From: Mytilisepta virgata
Taxonomy: Eukaryota; Mollusca; Bivalvia; Mytilida; Mytilidae
DNA length: 64,000 nucleotides
Assembly (NCBI GenBank): GCA_028015205.1
Contig: CM051511.1
Coordinates: forward strand, 9,114,001-9,178,000
Direction: 5' to 3'
Every line of letters starts with the position of its first letter. Position 1 is the stretch's first letter. The notes below the pieces were generated by a model. That model saw only the letters and a list, made by a program, of their open reading frames with translations. It did no database searches and was not told the origin of the DNA. The position numbers and the translations under genes were made by a program. This document shows, in pieces, positions 1-13,805 of this stretch.

Positions 1-121
1 AGAAATGTGAGGGTAGTTGGGTAGAGACAGATAATTAAACATCTGTAGTGGCTTTAGCCTGAAATCTACTGATGGGATCTTTAGTGTGCATGGAGTGGAC
101 ATGTGGTTTTCTCCAAACACG

Positions 122-345
122 TCACCGACTATGGTCCGCGGTCAGGCTTTTCTTATTATGACCTGACAACCCTCTAATGAGAGGGCATCCCCTATCCGCC
201 ACCTGGGGACGCGCTAGGCAGCTCTGGGTGTTGAGCCCCTGTGAAACATCACAGGTACCTAGAAAAAAATAATAAAATCTAAAAGAAAAAATAAAAAAAT
301 AAAAATAATAAAAAAAAATCACAAAAAAAACAGAAATGAAATTGC
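122..345 (+). mobile_element. possible retroelement 3' end with A-rich tail
   Basis: About 140 bp of GC-richer sequence (around CCCCTATCCGCCACCTGGGG) changes abruptly at about 261 into a long A-rich stretch. That is the look of the 3' end of a truncated retroelement or SINE on the plus strand. No coding motif, clear target-site duplication or Pol III box was recognised. The family is unknown. Confidence 0.25.
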
Positions 346-3300
346 AAAATAATTTTCCAAATGAAAGTCAGATGACCACTTGTTAAAATTCAATCATTAC
401 ACAGTTTTTTTTAATTGTAAATATCTGTAAAAAGCCAAACAAATATTCAACTGATGTATTCAAAAAGAAGGGAAAAAAACAGATGGGCAAATTTCTGGTA
501 ACTTGTGCTTTTAAAATATCAATTTTATATGCAGCATTAAAAATATGTTAAAACTGTTACCATAATCAACATTCTTAATTATCAAAAAAAGTTCTGCTTC
601 ACAATTTTAACTGATCTAAAGAAATACTGGGCAAAACATTGCAAGTAAAATATATTTTATAAATTCAGTTAACAATAAAAGAAAAAAAAAATTAACATTT
701 CCTGTCATTTTAAAAAGCTAATAGTCACCAACAAATAAATACGTAACAATTAACCAAAAATCCTACTTTTAAAATTGGTTTGGTTTAGTTGGGGTTTTAT
801 GCCGTTTTCAGCACATTTGGCTATTTCGTGGCAGCCAGTTTTATTGGTGGAGGAAGCTAGTGTACCTCAGGACAGAACCACTAACCTTCTGCAGGAAAAT
901 TGCCAATCCTTGAGAACACACTTGGCACAGGTGAGATTCAAACTGACCTCAGTGCTGACAGGTTAGTGATCATCAGTAGTCACAACGAACTACCTAGCAC
1001 TCGCCCACCAAGATCCCACTTTTAAAATTGATTTAATGAATAAAATCTAAGTTTCTTTACAATATTTCATAAAGGACTGATTTAGAAATTGACCTGAGTT
1101 CAATAATTCTACAAAATGTCAAGCAAAATTGTACATGTATTAATGCTGATTAACTTCTCGTAACCACTATTTTTCATGATATTTCTTATAATAGAGACTG
1201 TATAGAGGATAAAGTATGCTTGAACTGCCCAATTACCCAGAACAATTGATAGTAACAACGTTTATTAAATTTTGTCACATACAAATGTAGACGTAACTTC
1301 CCTAAACCACTTTTTCCCATGAAATTGTCTTTTCCCTTATGTAGTGTGCTGTCAATATGCCTAAGGCCCTTAACATGAGGTAATGTGCTCTATTACCACG
1401 AATGACATATATTATCAACAAATCTTATCAAAATATAAAGATATGGGGTTTAAAACATCATTGAGACAATCGAACACGTGGAATTTTTTTTCCCAGATTA
1501 AATGGGACATGGAGAACCAATGTTGACTCTACTTCCCTAAACCACTATTTCATGAATTTGCCTTTTTCCTGTCATTGTGTTTAACTATGTATCTTCACTT
1601 CAGGATTTAACTGAACTGATTGTGCTTTTTACCCTGAATAGAAATCACCAATTTTATAAAAAAAAAATATAAATATATAAGGATTTAGATGTAAAATGCT
1701 ATAGAGATGAACACTGGAGAAATGTGCTGGTGCTGATACAATTTTCCTATACTACTGTCCGTCTTTTTTGTGACTGAACCATATTCAACTTTGCAAAATA
1801 ACATTCCAAAGATACTAATATTCGATATAGTTAATTTATACTATACTGTAAATACGACGCATTTCAAGGAGTTACCTTATTTTAAAACAAGTACTCATAA
1901 CCAAAACTGATTGGACATGAGGTATTTATAACTACACAAAATAATCATTTGTCATAATTAGTTACAGTGACCTTGTCCTTAGACAAATTAGTGACCTACA
2001 ATACAGTGAACTTCATCTGAAGATATGTGATCATTTTCTGCAAGTCATACATGCCCAACTGACATGACCAAAGCATGTTTCTGTACATGAAAGTTTCAAA
2101 GGCTATAATGTATTATAATTGGAAAAATGAAATGTTGATTTCTTTTTTTTTAATTAAAATTCATCCAGAAAATAAATAAAAATAAGGATTTTCTTTAAGC
2201 TTTTGAAAAAAATCAAATATTTCTTTAGAGGACAAAAATATTTCTGTCTAAAATCAGTTTCAGAGGAGTTTTGTTAAAAAAATGTCATTTATTAAACAAT
2301 GGACTACACTTAACTAAATATTCAAACCTATGAGATCAGTGTAAAATGTCATTATGAAACAAAAATTGAAATTTGAAACCATGTTTTATAGTCTTTCTCC
2401 CATTTTAGCATTTTACAAATACTTTCCATAAATGTTAGTAATATTTTTGGGCTGAGTATTTTGATTATTTTTATTTATTGCTTTGTTTTGGTTTTTATTG
2501 TTAAGATTTTTTGTTTTTTTGTACTTTTCTTTTTTTCTTTTTTTTAAAAAAAATTTTAGATTTCATTTGTGTTGCATATTCCTACATTATAAAAGGGTTT
2601 TATTTTTGTATTTATATTTTTTATATTTAAACTGTTAAATGTGTAGGATTTTTTGGAGGGAAAGTGCAGGTATTAGTGTAGTACAGATCTTAGTATCCTT
2701 CAATGGAAAGTAATTGTAAAATTTTTGAATTTAAATTATTGTATACTAAAAGAAACATTTGCTTAAACCTTTAGAATCTGATGAAACTGGAAATTTCCTG
2801 AGACTTCAAATCATTAAAAAAAATATTCAACCAATTTTGTAAAATGCAAAATAGAAAGAGATAAAAAAAAAAATAGTCCATTGCCAATATATGACCCTGA
2901 AGTTAAAAACTCATAATTTTGCAAAATATTTTAAACTTTACAGTGACATATGCACAAAGGAAATTATAGTTAAAACATCTACTGGACTGCATTTTATGAA
3001 ACATAATAGTTATATTTTTGTCAAAAGATAAAACAGTGGTTCATAAATTCATGTTCGAACCAACATTTTTACATTAGTGAGACCAATAATTTAATAACGT
3101 AAACTTATGAACTTAGGTTCACTGTCTATTTCCATGAAGTTTCAGAGATTTTCATGTTTGAACCAACATTTTTAGTTTCAAACCAATAATTTAATAATTT
3201 AAGCCTAGCTATTAACGTAGGTTCACTAATTGTCTATTTCTATAAAGTTTCAGAAATTTTCATGATGAAAATTCACTGTCAGCTGAAAATGATTTTTTGA

Positions 3301-3383
3301 AAGACTTTATCAATGTCAAAACTAAAGAAATTCTGCACACGAGAATAATTGCAATAAAATGATCTCATAACAAAGTTTCAATA
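346..3383. other. AT-rich non-coding DNA
   Basis: No gene is supported here: open frames are short and low in complexity. Positions 1796-1877 match 13057-13137 closely (shared phrases CAAAGATACTAATATT and CGACGCATTTCAAGGAGTTA), so this is a fragment of a dispersed repeat. A phrase around CTTCCCTAAACCACT occurs twice, near 1299 and 1530. Homopolymer runs are frequent. Confidence 0.6.
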
Positions 3384-4100
3384 CTTCAGGACATGTAAAA
3401 TGTAAAAGTTTCAGCACTTGTTGGACCAAATAGTTTCAAATATATGTCCTAACTGAAAAGTTTCAGGACATGTCCAACCTAAACTTTTCAGCACAAGAGG
3501 AACAAAACGGTTCAGCACATCAGGACATGTAAAATGTAAGTTTCAGCACTTGTTGGACCAAATAGTTTCAATATATGTCCTAACTGAAAAGTTTCAGGAC
3601 ATGTCCAACCTAAACTTTTCAGCACAAGAGGAACAAAACGGTTCAGCACATCAGGACATGTAAAATATAAAAGTTTCAGCACTTGTTGGACCAAATAGTT
3701 TCAATATATGTCCTATCTAAAAAGTTTCAGGACATGTCCAACCTAAACTTTTCAGCACAAGAGGAACAAAACGGTTCAGCACATCACTACATGTAAAATG
3801 TAAAAGTTTCAGCACTTGTTGGACCAAATAGTTTCAATATATGTCCTATCTAAAAAGTTTCAGGACATGTCCAACCTAAACTTTTCAGCACAAGAGGAAC
3901 AAAACGGTTCAGCACATCACTACATGTAAAATGTAAAAGTTTCAGCACTTGTTGGACCAAATAGTTTCAATATATGTCCTATCTAAAAAGTTTCAGGACA
4001 TGTCCAACCTAAACTTTTCAGCACAAGAGGAACAAAAAGTTTCAGCACATCAGGACATGTCCAACCTAAACTTAACAACACAAGAGAAGCTTTCAGTACT
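3384..4100. repeat. 133-bp minisatellite, about five copies
   Basis: The phrase TTGGACCAAATAGTTTCAA recurs at 3421, 3553, 3686, 3819 and 3952, giving spacings of 132, 133, 133 and 133 bp. Units are nearly identical; the last is truncated and drifts after about 4040. Several short open frames on both strands lie in this array and arise only from the repetition. Confidence 0.92.
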
Positions 4101-5039
4101 TCTGGGTATGTACAGTGCACATGTGGTACCAACTGGTCTCTTATATACCCAGCCTAAGAAGTTTCAGAACTCCGGATATATGTACAACCAGCATGTGCGG
4201 GTACTAAAGGGTTCACTTCATGTGTAATATAAAAGTTTCAGAAACAACAATAATTTTATATAGGCCAGATGAGCCAAAAATCTAAATATGAATATTCACA
4301 ATTTCTCCCAAAAATGAAAAATTCATTGCCCATCTCTGCAAAAATAAGCTGATAGATATAAATTCCTGGATGTAAAAGAATCCGGGGTAAAGATGTGTCA
4401 TCTATGAAACTAGATATTGATGAAAGTTGAAAACCTGGACTCTTAAAAAATCTGCCACATACATTACTTGGTTGAAATACTTCACCATTCTTCAATCAGC
4501 AAGGCTCCTAAAGATATACCAAACTTTGGCTTCTTTCTTTCTCTGAAACCTGCAAAACTAAGTGAAAAGTTACATGCATCATCTACTTGTGACGTGCAAA
4601 GTCATAATAATTTGGTCTTACTTTAACTTCTGCAGAAACCACTTTTTTTTCTTCTCAAGGTTACCTTACTTTGTTGGCATGTATGAATGATCTCTGTCTT
4701 TTAAATCTTCTGCACAAGTGATTGCTATTCAAATAATCTTCTGTGTGTCATTTTTAACTCAGAATTTCGATTTTTTTCTGGAATATCTCAAATTGTTCTT
4801 TAAGATGAATCTAAAATTTTAATATGTCTTGTCCCTTACTGAAATGAGTGGCAGTTATATATGCATTTCAACATTTAACATTTTTTTTAATCTTTTGCCT
4901 GCTTGGAGATAAATCACAATCAATCAATCAAATCAACAACTCACTGCACTGTGTAAAAGTCAATAATCTTCTATGATACTCCAATGGAAATCTGGAAAAT
5001 ACTATGGTAAAACAACATAAAAACAACCATCAAATATTA
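4101..5039. other. AT-rich non-coding DNA
   Basis: No gene, RNA or repeat boundary was recognised. Open frames are short and resemble no family known to me. Confidence 0.5.
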
Positions 5040-5460
5040 TTTCTTATATATCTATCTATTTCTATAAATAGATTGACGTCATAATAAATTTATTTATATA
5101 TTTTGATGTGACGTATATATCTATATCTATACCTATTTTTCTATCTATAGATGTGACATCATAAAACAATGTAAATTTGTATCTCTCTACATGTATTTTT
5201 CTATCTATGTAACTGTCACAAAACAATGTGCATCTTCACCTATCTCTTTCTTTTTCTATTCTTATCTATCTATATTTCTATATATAGATGTGACATCATT
5301 TAACAATGCATCTATCTAGATGTCTTTGATTATATATCTATATTTACATAGTATATGTATCTCCATGTAGGTTTCTATATATAGATGCGACATAAAAAAA
5401 AAAGAATATCTATGTATGATGTGAGTCCTTAAAACAATGTATATCTATCTATACAAATGT
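5040..5460. repeat. degenerate TCTA-rich tandem repeat
   Basis: Runs of TATCTATCTATT and TCTATATATAG alternate with the phrase GATGTGACATCAT followed by AACAATG, which recurs roughly every 60-130 bp. This is an old, diverged minisatellite on a tetranucleotide background. The rest, to about 7063, is AT-rich and without a recognisable gene. Confidence 0.6.
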
Positions 5461-7063
5461 ACCTGAAGTTCTGCAGCAGCAGTGAAAGCCCTCGTAGTAA
5501 AATAAAAAAAACTTTTATTGTATGCCAAAAATGAATGGTAGAGCATTTGTATTTAGAAACATGATTAACAAATCAGAATTGGTTTTTGTGAGTTTTATTC
5601 CCTATCAAAGAAAATCTATGCCTCATGCAGTTTCAGTTGAATGATATCATGCAGCACAGAGGATGAGTCCAGTAAAGCTAGAGCAATGATTACAGATGGT
5701 AAGCTTTTTCCCCACATACGATGAATGCACTCTCTATTGATTGGAGAAAGTTAGCCCCTTCCACACATCCAAATTTTTGTAAACTGTACCAATTACAGAA
5801 GGTAAGCCCCTTCCCTTTATCCTCCACAAGGCTGGTAAAGAAATGCAAACTGAAAATAACCTTAATGTTTCTAAACATTTCATAATGTAGTTCCAGAGAT
5901 TTTTGAAAATTGTCCAATTAGTGGATTGTTTGTAGAGGACCTCCTTCCATACATCATTCCTACCAAGTTTGGTTACAATCCCCTCAGTAGTTTCAGGGGT
6001 TTTTAAAAAAAATGTTATGCTCCGTTCCTAAAAATGTAATTTCAATTTTTAAAAACAAAATAAAATTTAAACAAAAAATATTTTTACTTGCAAAACTGAT
6101 TGGGAAAAAATGGTTTCATCAGATACCTAAAAAAAATTGTAAAATATATAAGACCAATTGAAATAAAGACAATCAAATTTTCCAAACAATTATATTTTCA
6201 AAAATAATTTCATCAATTTTTCCAAGAACAAAGTGTTATCATTGAGAGATGCCAAAATCAAATTACAATAATTGTTAATTACCAACACTACCACTTTTAA
6301 TTAAAAAACTGATTTCTGAAAAACAATTTTAAGTTTAAAAAAATTTTTATTTAAAAATCTGTCATTTTTTATGTCTGCAGTTTGTCTTTGAATGGGTGGG
6401 GATGAATGACAACCAAGAAACAAAAATACCTGAACAACTCTGGTAACAAAAACAACACAACAAAAACTATCAATCACTAAACCAAACTTGTCTCCATAAC
6501 AACCAATCAAACCAAACTGTATCCATAACAACAAGGAGGGAAAAGTCTATAGGTCAATCATGTCCAATTTTATTTTTAAAATAATACTTTACATATCAGC
6601 CAAATAAATTTTAAGATTTTAATAATTTTACCAATTAGTTATTGAATTATTATTTTCAAGTGTTTGAGTGTTGGGTTAACAAAATTATTATTAATTTAAT
6701 TCTGAGCATCTCTTAATCAAAACACAAAAGAAAAAAGAAATTTAAAAAAGTTGAATAAATTGAGCTTTTTTCTGCTTATCACCTGACATCAAAAGATGTT
6801 TATCAAATTTAAAATTAATTTTTTGTTTACTGCTGTACATATTTAATGATTTTTCTTTAAATATTTAATTAAATATCAAAACAAATGCGAAATAATGATT
6901 ATAAGCCAAATTATTACACACAATATTTCATTTTTATTTCCTTTTTGATTTTTTGTTTTTTGTTGAAAAAGCAAAAATACTAAGTTAATATTCTAAATGG
7001 TTAATTTGATGAAACCATTCTTATTTCTTATTAAAAAAATAAAATAAAATAAAAATAATATCA

Positions 7064-8625
7064 AACAAGAGGTTCTTCAGGAGGTGAGCCTATACCAGTC
7101 ATGTGGCTTTTATTAGGCCATTTGCTGCTAAAGAAACCTTGATATTTTACTTTTGACCCAAAAAAAAGGACGGATCATTTGAATATGCCTGGCTAACTTT
7201 GGTACATTAGTTCCTGATAAAAAGACAAAAAAGTCCTTTTCCAGCTGTTGGTTGATCATATGAATATCAAAAGTGGATCATTTGTTGTCATCAATCCTGC
7301 AAAGTTTCAAAACATTTCATAATGTAGTTTCAGAGGAGAACCCCGATTTTTTTTAAATTGGCCAATAAAAATCAAAGACGGCCTGTGGCGGCCATGTTGT
7401 TCATCCAACCAGAACCAATGGTACATCGTTTGTAGAGGTCCTTCCATTCATCATTCATACCAAGTTTGGTTACAATCTGCCAATTAGTTCCTGAGCAATT
7501 GACAAAAATGTCTTTCCCCATATGGTTTCAATGGAAAATTTGAACAACTAAAGTTTACGAACGATGGACTTGCCTCCTAAAATCAGTAAAGATTACAATG
7601 GATATTGAAAGAGGATGGACCTTCTGTAATCAACAGAGATTACATTGGACATGGCTCACTAGTTTTGCCAAATTCTTCACTGGTTTAAAATAAGATATTT
7701 TAATGAGTTTTGCCTCAAGATCCTATGTTAAACTATGTTTGGATCTGGCACTATTTTGGATGGTGGGGCCATCGCATACAATTCTTACAGGACTTTCTGC
7801 CAAGTTTTGTTCAAATTGACTTCGTAAATTCAGACATGAAAAAGATCTTAAAAATAATTTCCGATAGGATCCAATGTTATTTGGCTCTGGTAGCAATCTT
7901 GGACAGCAGGCACTAGGGTAATCAGATATAATTCTGAAAGAGGATCTACCTAAAGACCATTGTTGTCAAGTTTTGTTCCAATTAGCTTTGTGGTTTCAAA
8001 CATGAAGCTCCTATAGGGTTGTATGTTAAGCTATGTTCATCTCTGAACAACTGCATATAATTTGCAATTAATCGTCCCACAACTATGGAATGACAATTGT
8101 TGAAATCCTCAGAAAGAATTATGCATACACATCTTTTCACATGGTGCCTTGCAACCGTCACATAATTTAAATTACAGGTAAGGAACCAATTTTACAAATA
8201 TCATATACTGAATTTTATAAAGTTTCAGAAATATACATTCTTATGAACTGCCCATTCTGATTGAACTGAGAAAATTTTCTATCAGTTTTGCAAATACTGG
8301 CCATAAGCTGGGTGTAATCTCTTGCCTTTGACAAAATCATGACCAAATGATCAAAAGGAGATCATTAGTACGACCAGATTACTAACATCTCATAATACTG
8401 AGGCTTCAATAGAAGGGAGATAACTCATGATGTATCAAAACCAACTTGAGATACAAAAATTTTGTTCTTCGTAAATCTGTTGTGCAATCAGAAAATTTAG
8501 ATAATCTTTATTTAATATTTAATTGAGTATAAATATTATTTAAAACATTTAAAGTATTTTGAACTAATGCACATTAACTTTAAAGGCAATATTACACCAA
8601 AATCCTTTATAAAAATAAAAATAAA
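7064..8625 (+). mobile_element. family 1 element, diverged, 3' end unclear
   Basis: It begins with AACAAGAGGTTCTTCAGGAG followed by GTGAGCC, a diverged form of the family 1 start (AACAAGAGGCTC...GAGCC). The interior has family 1 phrases such as CCAAGTTTGGTTACAATCTG and GTTTCAGAGGAGAA. No CCAGGTGAGC 3' end precedes the next 5' end at 8626, so this copy is 3'-truncated or lost its end to a later insertion. It is non-coding. Confidence 0.6.
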
Positions 8626-9300
8626 AACTAGAGGCTCACCTGGCATCTATTTGGCCATTATAAAACATCAGCTCTTTTGTATCCACAAGGCTTTTAAAGA
8701 AACACATTAAATGTCAAAAGTAATCTTGATATTTGACGTTTGACCTAAAAATAGGTGGATCATTTGCATCTATCTTTCAATATGAGATACTTGCCAACTT
8801 GGTTAAAGTCTGCCTATTAGTTCCTGGGCAAACGACAAAAAAGTCTTTTCCCATATATAGATTCAATGGAAACTTTGAACAGCCTCAGCTGTCATCAAGT
8901 GGATTGTTTGTAGAGGGTAGGTTTCAAAACATTTCATATTGTAGTTTCAGAGGAAAAGATTTTTGAAAATTAAAAATCAAAGATGGCCTCTTGCAGCCAT
9001 ACTGTTCACTCAATGCTGGATCATTTGTAGAGGATATTGTTGTCATCAAGCCTTCAAAGTTTCAAAACATTTCAATATGTAGTTTCAGAGAAGATTTTTG
9101 GAAATTGGCCAATAAAAATAGAAGATGGCCTTTGTTGGCCATGTTGTTTATCCAATCGGAACAAATGGTGGATCATTTGTAGATGTCCTTCAATACATCA
9201 TTCCTACCAAGTTTGGTTACAATCTGCCAAGTAGTTTCAGAGGAGAAGATCAAAATGTGAAAAATTAACAGACGACAGCCTATATCCCAGGTGAGCAAAA
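8626..9300 (+). mobile_element. family 1 element with both ends
   Basis: The 5' end is AACTAGAGGCTCACCTGG and the 3' end CCCAGGTGAGCAAAAA (9285-9300). CACCTGG near the 5' end is complementary to CCAGGTG at the 3' end. The interior holds repeated modules of about 130-190 bp containing GTTTCAGAGG. No protein is encoded. Confidence 0.72.
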
Positions 9301-9391
9301 AATAAATGTATTCTCTAAAAAAATAGTTACTACTAAATCCTACTAAAGTTTTGGAAACAAAAAAAAAATCCTTAAAAGTTTTTGAAGCAAA

Positions 9392-10109
9392 TTAATTTTG
9401 AAAATGATAAATATAAAAATCTTTTAACGAACAAAACAAAAACAAAAATATTAACCACTGCAAAAAAAGGCATGGGAGCCAATCTGGAAAAGGAACAATT
9501 CTTTCCGCCACAGGGGTTGCCACCTCATCTTCAATGACAGCCCCATACCCTACAATTTCCCATGGAGATGTTGCTCCATGATCCTGTTCCCCTGAAACAA
9601 TCACCTCCACAGTTGTGTTAAATAAGTCAACACTCGTCTCTATCATCTCATCTGAGTCGGACAAAACAAGTGTGGCATCCCTAAATAACACTTCCTGTGG
9701 TGATGGTGCTTCAGAAGCTGCAGGCGTGGACTCTGCCAAAGGATAAGATGGCAAATCCTCAGAAACTGAAAAACTGGCCATCAAATCCTCTGGCAGACGC
9801 CCAATGGTCACCTCCAGTGTAACATTCTCTTTAGACTCTTCTTCCATATCAGAAACTTCTGATGCAGGAGAGAAGACTAATGAGAAAGTTAACTCACCAG
9901 AAGTTTCTATTGAGACTTCAGGAGCCTCTCTAGCCACTTCTGGAGAAGGAGGGGGTGCGGGAATGTCAGGAACAGGTTCCAGACCTCGGACTCGTCTGGA
10001 CCACCGCACAGGTTCAGACATAGGTCTTGGAGCAACATAACCATAGGGCTTACCAACCCTGTTCAGCATTCTGTTCTTCTCACTGTCAACATAAACTCGT
10101 GGTTTCTTC
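9392..10109 (-). CDS. last-exon candidate of an unknown Pro/acidic-rich protein
   Basis: On the minus strand a polypyrimidine tract and splice acceptor (TTTGTTTTCAG) end at 10110, followed by a frame open for about 239 codons to a stop at 9392. The predicted sequence starts with basic KKPRVYVDSEKNRMLNRVG, then SRRVRG, a proline-rich stretch (PDIPAPPPSP) and a long Glu/Ser/Thr-rich acidic region with repeated EVSIETSGE-like phrases. The final ~25 residues are hydrophobic and Phe-rich and may be read-through into an intron. I recognise no domain. The longer frame starting at 10180 includes what looks like intron, so the acceptor is the better boundary. No upstream exon was found in the window. 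It could be a true host exon or a retroelement tail; the biased composition argues against chance non-coding DNA, but function is unknown. Confidence 0.5.
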
Positions 10110-10315
10110 CTGAAAACAAAAAAAATTATCTTTAATTTCAACTCAAAATGGGATATTTTGGCATGTTGCAAATGTACCAAAATTAAAGCTAAATAATCCC
10201 TACACCAAAATATCTGACTATATTACAACCTTAGTTTTAATGCATTATCTAATTACATTAAGTAGAGACTCCTTAGGGCCTCAATTGCTGAAATGAATTT
10301 ATCATTTAATCATAA

Positions 10316-10825
10316 TAAATAGAGGCTCCCAGGAGCCTGTCTTGCTCACCTGGACTTTATTTATCATTGTAAGTTAAAATTTGGTATTATTGGACAAATA
10401 TAAAATATCAACACCTTGGGAAAGGGGGTGGGGGCTACTCCCAAACATTCCAACAGTATTATAGTGTAGCAGTAAAGGTCGGAGTTTTAACGAAGTTGCT
10501 GTCTAGAACATAGTCATAATTTCTCGCACAACTTTACCCTTAAAATCATGGCAGGATTATTTGATATAAAACTTGATGACAAGATGTGCAGATTTTGACG
10601 AGTTACGACTCATCACTTGTGCTCAAGGTCTAAAATTTTGAAAAACAAAAACAACTAGAACTGTCACTAACTATACCCCATGCTGCTGTTAATTTTCAAA
10701 AACACACCTGATATCAAATCTGTGTTATAAAATTTTGAGGCCCTATTTAACAAAGCTATGAGGAGGTAATTGATCAATAAAATTCTTATTATGTGCATAT
10801 CTAATAAAAGACTAAAGTAATGGAC
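10316..10825 (+). mobile_element. family 1 5'-end fragment
   Basis: The 5' end is intact (AGAGGCTCCCAGGAGCCTG, then TTGCTCACCTGG), with the hairpin AGGCTC...GAGCCT. No matching 3' end follows before another repeat begins at about 10826. Confidence 0.55.
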
Positions 10826-10973
10826 TAGAACAGAATTTCTAAGTCTGAAAGAGTATAATTATGGGAAAAAGTATTGGACCAGGACATACTTCTCATGCGC
10901 ACATCTACGTACTAGGATCTTACAGTATTATTAACCTCTGATAAGGCATGTTTGAGAAACTGTGGGTACAAAA

Positions 10974-12139
10974 AACAAGAGGCTCCCAAGAGCCTGAATC
11001 GCTCACCTATCTTTTGTGTACCAGTAGATCTTGCATCAATGATTATTTTGCTATTCAATGTATACCGTCACAATTTTCTCCTTAGTATTGACATGTACAG
11101 CTAAAATATAGAATCCTGAACCTAATAGATATGGTTGCTAGGAACTTTTTCATCAGTTGCTATGGACTTTTTCAATGGCATTAACTCTTGACCTTCGATT
11201 TTGACTTGAACAGGTAAATTGTACGGTCCTGAACCGAAATATATATGGTTGCTAGGGACTTTTTCATCTGTCGCTATGGACTTTTTCAATGGCATTGACT
11301 CTTGATCTTTCTTCTTAACTTGTATAGGTAAATTATAAAGTCCTTAACCTAAATTTATATGGTTGCTATGGACTTTTTCAATGGCATTGACTCTTGACCT
11401 TCCATTTTAACTTGAACAGGTAAATTGTAGGGTCCTGAATCCTGAAATAAATATGGTTGCTATGGAATTTTTCAATGACCTTGACCCTTGACTTTCCATT
11501 TTACTTGTACTGTTACCATTTAATTTATTTCAAGTAACCCCCTACACATCTGTGACAATGTCAGACCATTATTTTCTGTTTACATGTAAATAATCTTTCA
11601 AGGGCAAAAACTCCTATAAGGGGTCAATTGATGATTTTGGTCATGTTGACTTATTTGTAGATCTTACTTCGCTGAACATTTTTGTTGTTTACAGTTTGTC
11701 TTTATCTATTATTATATTCAAAATAACAACCTAAAACTGCAAAATTTCCTTAAAATTAAAAATTCAGGGGCAATAACCCAACAAAAAGCTGTCTGATTCA
11801 TCTGAAAATTTCATGGCTGGTAGATCTTGACTTGCTGAACATTTTTACCTCGTGAGTTTTGCTCTAAATGCTTTGGTTTTTGAGATATAAGCCAAAAACT
11901 GCATTTGACCCCTATGTTCTAATTTTAGAAACAGCGGCCATGTTTGTTGACAGATCAAAACTTCAGAAAAAATTTATAAACAAGATACCATAGGGAACAT
12001 CCTGTAAAAGTTTAAAGGTATTTTGCCCAGTAGTTTCAGAGGAGAAGATTCTTGAAATAGTTTATAACGACGCCGATGACGACGGACGCCAAGTGATGGC
12101 ATAATTTCACATGGACCTTTGGGCCAGGTGAGCTAAAAA
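10974..12139 (+). mobile_element. full-length family 1 element (1.17 kb)
   Basis: It starts AACAAGAGGCTCCCAAGAGC and ends with a 3' hairpin followed by CCAGGTGAGCTAAAAAT. Inside are about four repeats of ~114 bp, with the phrase GGTTGCTA at 11133, 11247, 11361 and 11455. It interrupts a second dispersed repeat, one copy of which ends at 10973 while another starts at 12141. Near the 3' end is the typical family 1 tail with GACGACGGACGCCAAGTGAT. Non-coding. Confidence 0.85.
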
Positions 12140-12140
12140 T

Positions 12141-12737
12141 GCGGGATAGACAGAATTTCTAAATCCAAAAGGGTATAAAATTATGGGAAAAAGTAATGGA
12201 CCAGGACATACTTTGCATGTGCACATCTACGTACTAGGATCTAACACTAAAGTTTCATTAACCTCTGATAAGGCATGTTTGAGAAACTGCGGGTACAAAA
12301 AAAATATGGGCACGAAGGCAGACAGACAGATGGACAGACGGACATGCTGATTCCTATATATCCAAAATTATGTTTGCCGGGGGTATAATTAAATGGGCAC
12401 AAGTACATGTACATTATAACGCTCTTTCAACTGGGTATAACTGAACAGAATAATTCTTAAAAAGAGACATAATTTTGGTATATTACAAAAAAAAATTGTG
12501 GGATAGACAGAATTTCTAAGTCCAAAAGGCTATAAAATTATGGGAAATAGTATTGGACCAGGACATACTTCGCATGCGCACGTCTACGTACTAGGATCTA
12601 ACAGTATGCAAAATTTGATTAACCTCTGATAAGGCTATGATGTTTGAGAGACTGTGGGTACAAAAATTCTAGACAGACGAACAGGCTGATTGCTATATAC
12701 CCCCCAAACTATGTTTGCAGGGGGGGGGGGGGGGGGG
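12141..12737 (+). repeat. two copies of a dispersed repeat, then a G run
   Basis: Copies at 12141-12320 and 12491-12680 share phrases such as GGATAGACAGAATTTCTAA, TGGACCAGGACATACTT and TTAACCTCTGATAAGGC. A third partial copy precedes the family 1 insertion at 10826-10973. The second copy ends in an uninterrupted run of 18 G at 12720-12737. No gene. Confidence 0.75.
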
Positions 12738-12770
12738 TTGTACAATAATCCAAAACCTTGGAGCAAATTT

Positions 12771-13805
12771 AACTAGAGGCTCTCAAGAGCCTGTATAGCT
12801 CTCCTGGATTTGACTTGTCCACCTTCAGCAGGACTAAAAGTTAAGTATAGCAATCAATTTGGCTGGTTTTCCCATAGGGTCCTATGTTAAACTAAGTATG
12901 ACTGTGTTGGCCATCTTGACTTGACGGTCATGGTCATCAGACATAATTCTGAAAGAAAACAATCTAAGGACCATTACTGACAAGTCATGTTCAGACTGGT
13001 CAAGTGGTTTCATATAAGAATATTTTAATATGAATTTTTCCATTGGGTTCTATGTTAAAAATAACAATCCAAAGATACTAATATTAGATACAGTAAATTT
13101 ATACTATGCTGTATTCGACGCATTTCAAGGAGTTACCTCTCATCAGCAGCATTAAAACCGAAACATTTGGAAGACCAAAAACCAAACTTATATTAAACAA
13201 GAAGTACTCAACCAAAAATACCGAAATAGGAAGTCAAATTTCAGCTAAGGAGATCTACCATGTGCAATACAAGGAATGAACCCTTAGTATTTCTATTATT
13301 TTTGAATTTTGCTAAATACTGGTAATTTCTGTAACAAATCAAAATGAATAATCATGTCAGACAAGTCTGACGACTGGGTTGGCGAATACCCTCGGGGACC
13401 TAGGGTCCACCAGCAGAGGCATCATCCCAGGAGTTTCAAAATAACAATCCAAAGATACTAATATTAGTTCCAGTAGGTCAATTGGTTACATACAAAAAGA
13501 TTTTTCAATGAATTTTCCCATAGTGACCTACGTTAAACAAAGTTCGGCTGTGCCGGCCATCTTGGTTTACAGTCCAGGTCATTGGACGCATTTCTGAAAG
13601 GGAACCTCCTAAGTACCATTGCTGCGAAGTCTAAAATTCACATTGTCCAAAAATTGGAGCGCCAAAATCCAAAAAACTAAAGATAAATTTGGTATGGCCT
13701 TATACTATTTCAAAAGTGGAGAACTGGAAAATCTTCAACTCATTTTTATAGTTCGTTGTCTACCCTCGCTCTGCTGCGTTCCACTTGGGAAAGATTTTGT
13801 AATTT
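12771..13805 (+). mobile_element. family 1 5' end with composite interior
   Basis: A family 1 start (AACTAGAGGCTCTCAAGAGC) is followed by modules of the kind CCTATGTTAAACTA...GGACCATT. Between 13057 and about 13480 lies other dispersed repeat sequence, including the segment shared with 1796-1877 and a second short match at 13440. No 3' end is recognisable. Confidence 0.55.

Noticed and set aside
3512..4227. Open frames on both strands in the 133-bp array
   Set aside because: Period is not a multiple of three and both strands are open; product of the repeat.
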